DNA of 5,023 nt. Origin: CAYLNM01 sp964385045. GTDB taxonomy: Bacteria > Planctomycetota > Phycisphaerae > Phycisphaerales > SM1A02. Position numbers and translations under genes: made by a program. Under the pieces are notes generated by a model. That model saw only the letters and a list, made by a program, of their open reading frames with translations, was not told the origin of the DNA and did no database searches. The stretch lies in assembly GCA_964385045.1 (NCBI GenBank), contig CAYLNM010000229.1:1-5023 (forward strand). The letters are read 5' to 3'. Below, piece by piece: positions 1-5,023 of this stretch; within the stretch, counting starts at the first letter, position 1, and each line of letters opens with the position of its first letter.

Positions 1-327
1 GATCTCGAACTTTCCTTCACCCGCGCGCCTCATTCTCATTGACACGTTCCGCTTCGGGGCCATCACCCGGACCTCGGCGTCGTCGGCGAGCTCCGCGGCC
101 CGCTTCCGGGCCCGCTCGCTCAGGTCCCCCCACGCGTTCGCCTGGATCCGCCAGGCGTTCTTCCGGATCAGGTAGGTCCGGTGCCGCGTCCGGGTCTCGT
201 AGCCGTGGAGCTCGGCGAACCGCTCCACCAGCTGGGTCGTGGTCAGTCCGTGGAGCTCGTCGATCTGCTCCTCGATGCTCGCGTCGGTCTCGTGCTGCAT
301 GCCGTCTCCCGTGGCTCGAGTCTCCAT
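1..327 (-). CDS. DUF2924 family protein, 3' end cut by the window edge
   Basis: The frame is open for 109 codons from ATG 327 to base 1 without a stop, so the C-terminal part lies outside. Residues 17-41 (SIEEQIDELHGL then TQLVERFAELHGY) form a short helical region. They are followed by the arginine-rich block RTRHRTYLIRKNAWRIQA (residues 46-63) and GDLSERARKRAAELA (67-81). This is the N-terminal pattern I know from DUF2924 proteins. Family members are usually somewhat longer, consistent with truncation. The function is not established. The basic residues suggest DNA binding, and family members commonly precede a site-specific serine recombinase gene, which would be the next gene to the left. 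The start at 327 is favoured because its A is also the last base of the upstream gene's TGA (TGATG), implying coupled translation. ATG 300 (residue 10) is an alternative. Family recognition is from memory of the motif and is fairly confident; the role is inference. Confidence 0.85.
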   Translation of the reverse strand, partial: METRATGDGMQHETDASIEEQIDELHGLTTTQLVERFAELHGYETRTRHRTYLIRKNAWRIQANAWGDLSERARKRAAELADDAEVRVMAPKRNVSMRMRRAGEGKFEI

Positions 328-542
328 CACGCCCGCTCTTCACCGCGGGGCCGTGGAGCCACAGTGAGGCTCGTCTTGCCCGAGAGATCAAGGCATGTGG
401 CGGGGGAGTCTCCGAAGGGCCGCGCCTCCTTCAGGGCGCGCACGACGCCGCGGGCGAGCAGGCTCGCGACCTCGTCCGTCCGCTCCTCGGCCGTCATCCG
501 CTCGGGATCGCGCGTGCTCACCGCAGTCGTCGTCGTCGCCAT
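327..542 (-). CDS. small hypothetical protein of a DUF2924/recombinase-type cassette
   Basis: This is a 71-residue protein. Residues 14-40 (PERMTAEERTDEVASLLA onward) form a predicted helical segment. A short C-terminal motif follows, CLDLSGKTSLTVAPRPRG (residues 50-67), with the pattern L-D/E-L/V-x(4)-L-S/T-V. Small proteins with this arrangement, an N-terminal helix of the type 'eeRl.ElA.LLA.G' and a C-terminal 'LdvpgktslsV' tail, recur directly upstream of DUF2924 and recombinase genes. I recognise the pattern but no named family, and the function is unknown. The ATG at 542 has a GGAG element 8 bases upstream. ATG 497 (residue 16, MTAEERTDE) is an in-frame alternative that would remove a low-complexity threonine-rich start. 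The stop codon overlaps the DUF2924 start by one base. The gap of 121 bases to the DUF488 operon (543-663) shows nothing I can assign, but it separates the two transcription units. Confidence 0.72.
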   Translation of the reverse strand: MATTTTAVSTRDPERMTAEERTDEVASLLARGVVRALKEARPFGDSPATCLDLSGKTSLTVAPRPRGEERA

Positions 543-663
543 CGGCAGGGCTCCGCGGCTCCGAGCGGGGCTCGCTCGTCACCACGGCCTCCCTATGCCG
601 CGCGCCCATCGGGGTGCTCAGGCACTTCACCAGCGGGTCACTGGCTCAATGCGGCACTGAGGC

Positions 664-1101
664 TCAGGTGAGGTGGGCGGTCTCGACCTCGCCCCACTTC
701 TCGTCGAGATACTCGGCGACGAGCCGGCGGTGGCAGTGGTGCGGCTTGTGCTCGCTGCACAGAAGGCAGCCTTGATCGACCACATCGCGAGCGATCGCCT
801 CGTCGATTCGGCGCTTTTCCATGAGCTCGCGGAACTCCTGCTCGTAGACCTCCCAGGAGCCCTTGTGCTTCTTGAAGGCGTCGAGAATATCCTTCGTTGG
901 CGCAAGCTCCGGAACGTGCACATAGTCGATATCGCACAGCTCACGGAGAAAGAAGATCAGGTCGTCGCGCTTGCTGAAGCCCGCGAGCTGGCCAGAGTTG
1001 TTCAGACGGACATCCACCACTCGGCGAACGCCAGCCGTCTTCAGCAGCTTGAAGAAGCGTTCCGCGGTCTTCTGGGTGAACCCGATCGTGTAGATCTTCA
1101 T
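664..1101 (-). CDS. DUF488 family protein, short form
   Basis: This is a 145-residue protein that matches the short DUF488 subtype over its whole length. It starts with YTIGF (4-8) in the first strand. Then come FFKLLKTAGVRRVVDVRLNN (16-35) with the conserved DVR (30-32), QLAGFSKRDDL (38-48), and LAPTKDILDAFKKHKGSWEVYEQEF in the middle. It ends with the signature CLLCSEHKPHHCHRR (112-126), whose C115, E117, C123, H124 and R125 fit CxE-x5-CHR, followed by VAEYLDEKW. No signal peptide or membrane segment is seen, so it is probably cytosolic. The biochemical activity of DUF488 is not established; the invariant Cys/His/Arg cluster could be catalytic or ligand-binding. ATG 1101 overlaps the preceding gene's TGA in ATGA and has GGAG 7 bases upstream. 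It is the last gene of the three-gene operon. Confidence 0.93.
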   Translation of the reverse strand: MKIYTIGFTQKTAERFFKLLKTAGVRRVVDVRLNNSGQLAGFSKRDDLIFFLRELCDIDYVHVPELAPTKDILDAFKKHKGSWEVYEQEFRELMEKRRIDEAIARDVVDQGCLLCSEHKPHHCHRRLVAEYLDEKWGEVETAHLT

Positions 1102-1751
1102 GGGTAGGCTCCGGCGACCCCTGGTACTTCGCCTGCTCCGCTCGACTCCTCCGCAGGCTCAGTCCAGGCGATCTTCCGGCCTTGGCGAGCGTATGCCTCG
1201 CGGACGAGCTCCTCGCGGCTTCGGAACAGGTCGCCCTCGGGCATGCCGGTCTCTCTGAGGAGCCGCCCCTCCGCGTGTTGCGTCGACTCCAGCGAACCGT
1301 CGTCGAGGATGTGCGACACCTCGATCGGGTCGTGGCGGAGCGCATGGCACACGAGGACCATCCGGTGGCAGGTGATCGGATCCTTCTCCGCACAGAGGAG
1401 AGCGATGCGGTGCTCCTTCACGCCATCGCGAATCCGCTCGAGCCCACTCTGGAACAGCGGACTCTCGGCGATCTTCTCGTACCGAGCCTGGCGATCCACA
1501 TAGCACTCTCGCTCTTCCCGTCGAGCGCCGAGTTCACGGCCGAGGAACACGTAGGCCACGCCGATCGCTCGAAGGCCACGAATCAGATGCTCTCGGTTGT
1601 ACTGCGGAGTGAAGCGGCTGTACGGGCTCGATCGGACATCCGCGATCGCAGAAACGTTGTGTCGCTGCAAGAGCGCCGCGAAATCCGGCCACTCGTGCGT
1701 TGAGTGGCCGACCGTGAAGAGATGGGACCCGGGTGTCTTGGCAGTGTTCAT
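1098..1751 (-). CDS. DUF488 family protein, long form
   Basis: This is a 217-residue protein of the larger DUF488 subtype. Visible motifs are LFTVGHST (11-18), the strand and loop AIADVRSSPYSRF (35-47), LIRGLRAIGVAYVFLGRELG (56-75), YEKIAESPLFQSGLERI (91-107), and the C-terminal signature LLCAEKDPITCHR (118-130). C120, E122, C128, H129 and R130 give CxE-x5-CHR with the same spacing as in the neighbouring short paralogue. The following VSHILDDGSLE is typical of the long subtype and is absent from the short one, as is the remaining tail to residue 217. The start at ATG 1751 is chosen because it forms an ATGA overlap with the upstream dual-OB gene. The frame stays open to 1820, but that extension lies inside the upstream gene. 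No purine-rich ribosome binding site precedes ATG 1751, which fits dependence on coupled translation. Cytosolic; function unknown. Confidence 0.93.
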   Translation of the reverse strand: MNTAKTPGSHLFTVGHSTHEWPDFAALLQRHNVSAIADVRSSPYSRFTPQYNREHLIRGLRAIGVAYVFLGRELGARREERECYVDRQARYEKIAESPLFQSGLERIRDGVKEHRIALLCAEKDPITCHRMVLVCHALRHDPIEVSHILDDGSLESTQHAEGRLLRETGMPEGDLFRSREELVREAYARQGRKIAWTEPAEESSGAGEVPGVAGAYP

Positions 1752-2458
1752 CGGAGGGGGAGAACCGTGGCGATCAGTTTGTAGTGGTACCCCTTGAAGG
1801 GGGCTCCGAGGCTGATGCACAGCAAGCAGTCATCGCCGAAGGGGGGCCTCACCTCCGTGCGGGTCTTGCCGTATTCCGTGCAGTACCGGTCCGTGAAGCG
1901 GTCGTCGGTGATCGAGAAATCGTAGTCGTGTCCTCGATAGCGGAAGCAGCCGCGTGTCTTCTTCTGCTCGTAGCCGGCGTAGTTGTTGTACTCCGACCAG
2001 GTACACACGCGGAAGTTCGTGGGGCGCACGAGCGTGAGCGAGGGAGCGCCCGGCGTCGCGGTCTGGGCATCGACCGAGATCCGGGCATCGCTGCCGCCAC
2101 CATCGAGCCAAAGATTCCCCGGGGACTCCTCCAGTTCGGCGAGGCGGCTCCGCGCGATCTCAGTCATTCGTACCCACTCAGCGCCCGACCGGACTTCCCA
2201 GTTCTCAGGTTGGCCGGGGTCGTCCCGCTTGTGAGCGATCGGTACCTGCACGACATCCAGTACCGCGGGCATGCCTCCGCCCTGGAGCCGACAATGGCGG
2301 CTCGGGCTGAGTTCGCCCTCTTGCCCCTCGGCATCCGGGCAGACTGGCCTGATCCAAGGCCCCACTTGCCCATCGGCCGTGATCTCCCTGCCCGCAATGC
2401 AGCGAGCTGGGCTCTTCTTGATCGAGTTCGCGAGCACCAGAATGGTCTTCATCGGCAT
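1748..2458 (-). CDS. dual OB domain-like protein, first gene of the DUF488 operon
   Basis: This is a 236-residue cytosolic-looking protein with no signal peptide or TM segment. The opening TILVLANSIKKSPARCIAGR (5-24), then W35-IRPV (35-39), is the N-terminal hallmark I associate with the 'dual OB-containing domain' family. Further family-like blocks are VLDVVQVPI (66-74), SLTLVRPTNFRV (140-151), RGCFRYRGHDYDFSITD (169-185) and the C-terminal LLCISLGAPFKGYHYKLIAT (212-231). Two beta-rich halves (about 1-80 and 140-236) joined by a charged helical linker (about 93-113) fit two OB-like folds. OB folds often bind nucleic acids, but no substrate is known here. The frame is open to 2749. ATG 2458 is preferred because the homology begins there and GGGGGA sits 5 bases upstream. 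The stop overlaps the next start in ATGA. Family assignment is from memory and fairly firm; function is unknown. Confidence 0.85.
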   Translation of the reverse strand: MPMKTILVLANSIKKSPARCIAGREITADGQVGPWIRPVCPDAEGQEGELSPSRHCRLQGGGMPAVLDVVQVPIAHKRDDPGQPENWEVRSGAEWVRMTEIARSRLAELEESPGNLWLDGGGSDARISVDAQTATPGAPSLTLVRPTNFRVCTWSEYNNYAGYEQKKTRGCFRYRGHDYDFSITDDRFTDRYCTEYGKTRTEVRPPFGDDCLLCISLGAPFKGYHYKLIATVLPLR

Positions 2459-2758
2459 GGCTGTCCCCCAGCCCTCGGGTTCCACGGATGGCCGCCCCCA
2501 CGGCAGCCGCGATGCCGAATCTACCAGTTTGCCGGTGTTCTGCCCGCTATCCCGAGCCGAACACGGGGGCTTCCGCCCGCTCAGCGCGCGGAAGGGAGTC
2601 TTAACCCCGCACCAAGGGTCTCGGCTCCGAGGAGAGACTCCGGCCGGACCCGGCCTCGGATCGCCCGCGCCCACCCGACCCGCGGGTGATGGCCCCGCGA
2701 CTCGCCGAGACCCCGCCGCGGCCGGCGACCCGCCCCCGGACCTCGCCACGAACGCCCC
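2459..2758. other. intergenic region between the tRNA terminator and the DUF488 operon
   Basis: About 300 bases without a convincing gene. Open frames cross it on both strands, but they show biased, low-complexity Pro/Arg/Gly composition and match no family. The minus-strand frame is simply the upstream extension of the dual-OB gene. The region should contain the operon promoter. A weak -10-like TAGATT is present on the minus strand near 2517-2522, but no good -35 lies at the right distance, so I do not call it. A small perfect 5-bp hairpin (CTCGG-CT-CCGAG) lies near 2622-2633. Base composition rises towards the tRNA side. Confidence 0.5.
2464..2469 (-). promoter_or_regulatory. ribosome binding site of the dual-OB gene
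   Basis: GGGGGA on the minus strand lies 5 bases upstream of ATG 2458. It supports this start over the second ATG at 2452 and over the much longer open frame reaching 2749. Confidence 0.55.
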
Positions 2759-2794
2759 AAAACCGACAACGCCGCCGAGAAGTCTCGGCGGCGT
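2759..2794 (-). terminator. intrinsic terminator of the tRNA-fMet gene
   Basis: A perfect 12-bp inverted repeat (2769-2780 and 2783-2794, 2-base centre, so the real loop will take in an extra pair or so) is followed on the minus strand, after TGTCGG, by TTTT (2762-2759). It lies 46 bases past the tRNA 3' end. There is no T-run on the plus side, so the terminator is oriented for minus-strand transcription. The T-tract is short and slightly distant, but the stem is very strong. Confidence 0.75.
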
Positions 2795-2840
2795 CGTTCG
2801 TGAACCGTGGGGCCGGCGGCGTTTGCCTTCGACCGGGTAA

Positions 2841-2914
<74 letters not shown>

Positions 2915-2927
2915 ATCGTGGAGCGGG

Positions 2928-2955
2928 ATGATACCGGTCCTCGCCGCGATGTCAA
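2928..2955 (-). promoter_or_regulatory. sigma-70 type promoter of the tRNA-fMet gene
   Basis: On the minus strand, a perfect -35 TTGACA (2955-2950) is followed by a 16-base spacer and the -10 TATCAT (2933-2928, 5 of 6 matches to TATAAT). Transcription would start near 2921, about 7 bases before the mature tRNA 5' end. This AT-containing element stands out in very GC-rich surroundings, and its placement directly before a tRNA makes it convincing. Confidence 0.85.
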
Positions 2956-3069
2956 GGGTCGGTGAAGGCTCCGCTCGCCCGGCGCCGGTGGGGGGCTGGT
3001 CGCGGCCGGACACCGTCCGCGCGCACCGGAGTCCGCCGGGGCGGCACGGCCACGTCGCCGCCGCCGTGC

Positions 3070-3537
3070 TCAGCCCGCGAGCCGTCCGGGGTCCTTCCCG
3101 AGGAGCTTCCGCTGCTCGCGGCAGTTCGCGGCGATGCGGGCCAGGGTCCGGCTGGTCTCCTCCGAGACGTCGCGGAACTCCAGCCCGTAGGCCCACTTCA
3201 TGAAGCCGACCTTCTGCTCCCAGCGGACGTCCGCCTCGACCTGCACCGTCGCCTCGCCGTCCGAGAGCCAGAGCCGCACGGGGCGGTTCGAGGACAGCCG
3301 GCCCCGGCGGTGCATCCGGAGCCCGGTGCGGGAGAGGTCGAGGATGCGCCCCTGATCCGACTGGACCCGATCCACGGGAAACCGGCCGGCCCTCCGCCGC
3401 TCCGTCGCCTCCTCGGGCAGCGGCACGGTGAAGTTGCAGTCCCGCGGCGCGAGGTCGTGAACGTCCACGAACTCGGGATCGTCCATCGCCTCGCCGGGGG
3501 GCCGCGGGATCGGGTTGGGGGCTTCGTCTTGCGACAT
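3070..3537 (-). CDS. PilZ domain protein
   Basis: This is a 155-residue protein. Residues 1-45 are Pro/Glu-rich and probably flexible. The PilZ domain covers about 46-140. The RxxxR motif is R48-R52 (ERRRAGRFPVD), the D/NxSxxG motif is D67-G72 (ILDLSRTGLRM), and later strands include VRLWLSD (87-93), VQVEADVRW (98-106) and GFMKWAYGLEFRDV (111-124). A C-terminal helix with ETSRTLARIAANCREQRKL follows. PilZ domains bind cyclic di-GMP through these two motifs, so a signalling role in the cytosol is likely; the target is unknown. The RxxxR-to-DxSxxG distance is short (14 residues between R52 and D67), a compact variant I associate with planctomycetes. The start at ATG 3537 lacks a clear ribosome binding site. 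ATG 3486 (residue 18) is possible. The frame is open far upstream only because it shadows the divergent gene. Confidence 0.9.
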   Translation of the reverse strand: MSQDEAPNPIPRPPGEAMDDPEFVDVHDLAPRDCNFTVPLPEEATERRRAGRFPVDRVQSDQGRILDLSRTGLRMHRRGRLSSNRPVRLWLSDGEATVQVEADVRWEQKVGFMKWAYGLEFRDVSEETSRTLARIAANCREQRKLLGKDPGRLAG

Positions 3538-3637
3538 GGGCGTGCCGAAGCATCGACCGTGCAGGCCCGGCGGGCAAGCATTCCACGACGCGGGAACCGG
3601 CCGGCGGCGGGCGGCTCGCGACACGACCCGACGGGTC

Positions 3638-3660
3638 CGCCCGGCCGCCCCCGCCGGGCG
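3638..3660. repeat. GC hairpin in the divergent intergenic region
   Basis: CGCCCGGC (3638-3645) and GCCGGGCG (3653-3660) form a perfect 8-bp inverted repeat with a 7-base loop. It lies between the divergent PilZ gene and the acidic membrane-protein gene. It has no T-run on either side. It could be an operator or a transcript structure, but at about 90% local GC (54 of 60 bases in 3601-3660) chance formation is likely. Confidence 0.3.
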
Positions 3661-3730
3661 ACTCCGCCCGACCCGCAGGATTCCGACGCGAGGCTCACCC
3701 CGAACCCGATCGCCGACCGATAATGGCGGC

Positions 3731-5023
<1,293 letters not shown>

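Noticed and set aside
17..391. 124-codon minus-strand open frame over the DUF2924 gene
   Set aside because: An Arg/Pro-rich out-of-frame translation; the frame starting at 327 carries the DUF2924 motif.
543..663. Possible small RNA or attachment site in the gap between the DUF488 operon and the DUF2924 cassette
   Set aside because: Only short repeated words (for example GCTCAGG twice) are seen, with no stable fold, terminator or paired repeat that would support a call.
673..1107. Plus-strand open frame opposite the short DUF488 gene
   Set aside because: It mirrors the DUF488 coding frame; the antisense product has no motif.
1733..2689. 318-codon plus-strand open frame
   Set aside because: It lies antisense to the dual-OB gene, whose frame shows conserved blocks and start/stop coupling. 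The plus translation has no family-like motif.
2962..3723. 253-codon plus-strand open frame opposite the PilZ gene
   Set aside because: Pro/Arg/Gly-rich translation typical of a GC-rich shadow; PilZ motifs on the other strand explain the region.

Overview
The window is a GC-rich bacterial segment, probably from a member of the Planctomycetota (possibly Phycisphaerae-like). This placement is inference. It rests on base composition, on a compact PilZ protein of a type I associate with that group, and on a small-ORF/DUF2924 pair that I know from planctomycete and alphaproteobacterial mobile cassettes. No rRNA or universal marker protein is present to settle it.

Left part (1-542, minus strand): a small accessory ORF (327-542) overlaps a DUF2924 gene (327 to beyond base 1) at a TGATG junction. 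In genomes where I know this pair, a serine recombinase gene usually follows, which here would lie beyond the left edge. The pair reads as the upstream end of a mobile-element or prophage-like recombinase module.

Middle part (664-2458, minus strand): a tight three-gene operon. In transcription order it encodes a dual-OB-domain-like protein (2458-1748), a long DUF488 protein (1751-1098) and a short DUF488 protein (1101-664). Both junctions are 4-base ATGA overlaps, so the three products are probably made together. Their biochemical role is unknown. The conserved CxE-x5-CHR signature of both DUF488 proteins and the putative OB folds suggest a nucleic-acid-related or conflict-type system. This is the most interesting content of the window.

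Right part (2759-5023): an initiator tRNA-fMet gene on the minus strand with a near-consensus sigma-70 promoter and an intrinsic terminator, then a PilZ-domain protein (3537-3070, minus). Diverging from the latter is a large partial gene on the plus strand (3731 to beyond 5023). It encodes a two-TM, coiled-coil protein with a very acidic tail. This side is visibly richer in GC than the middle operon and looks like chromosomal backbone. The change falls just downstream of the tRNA 3' end, a common location for genomic-island boundaries, although no attachment repeat is visible here.
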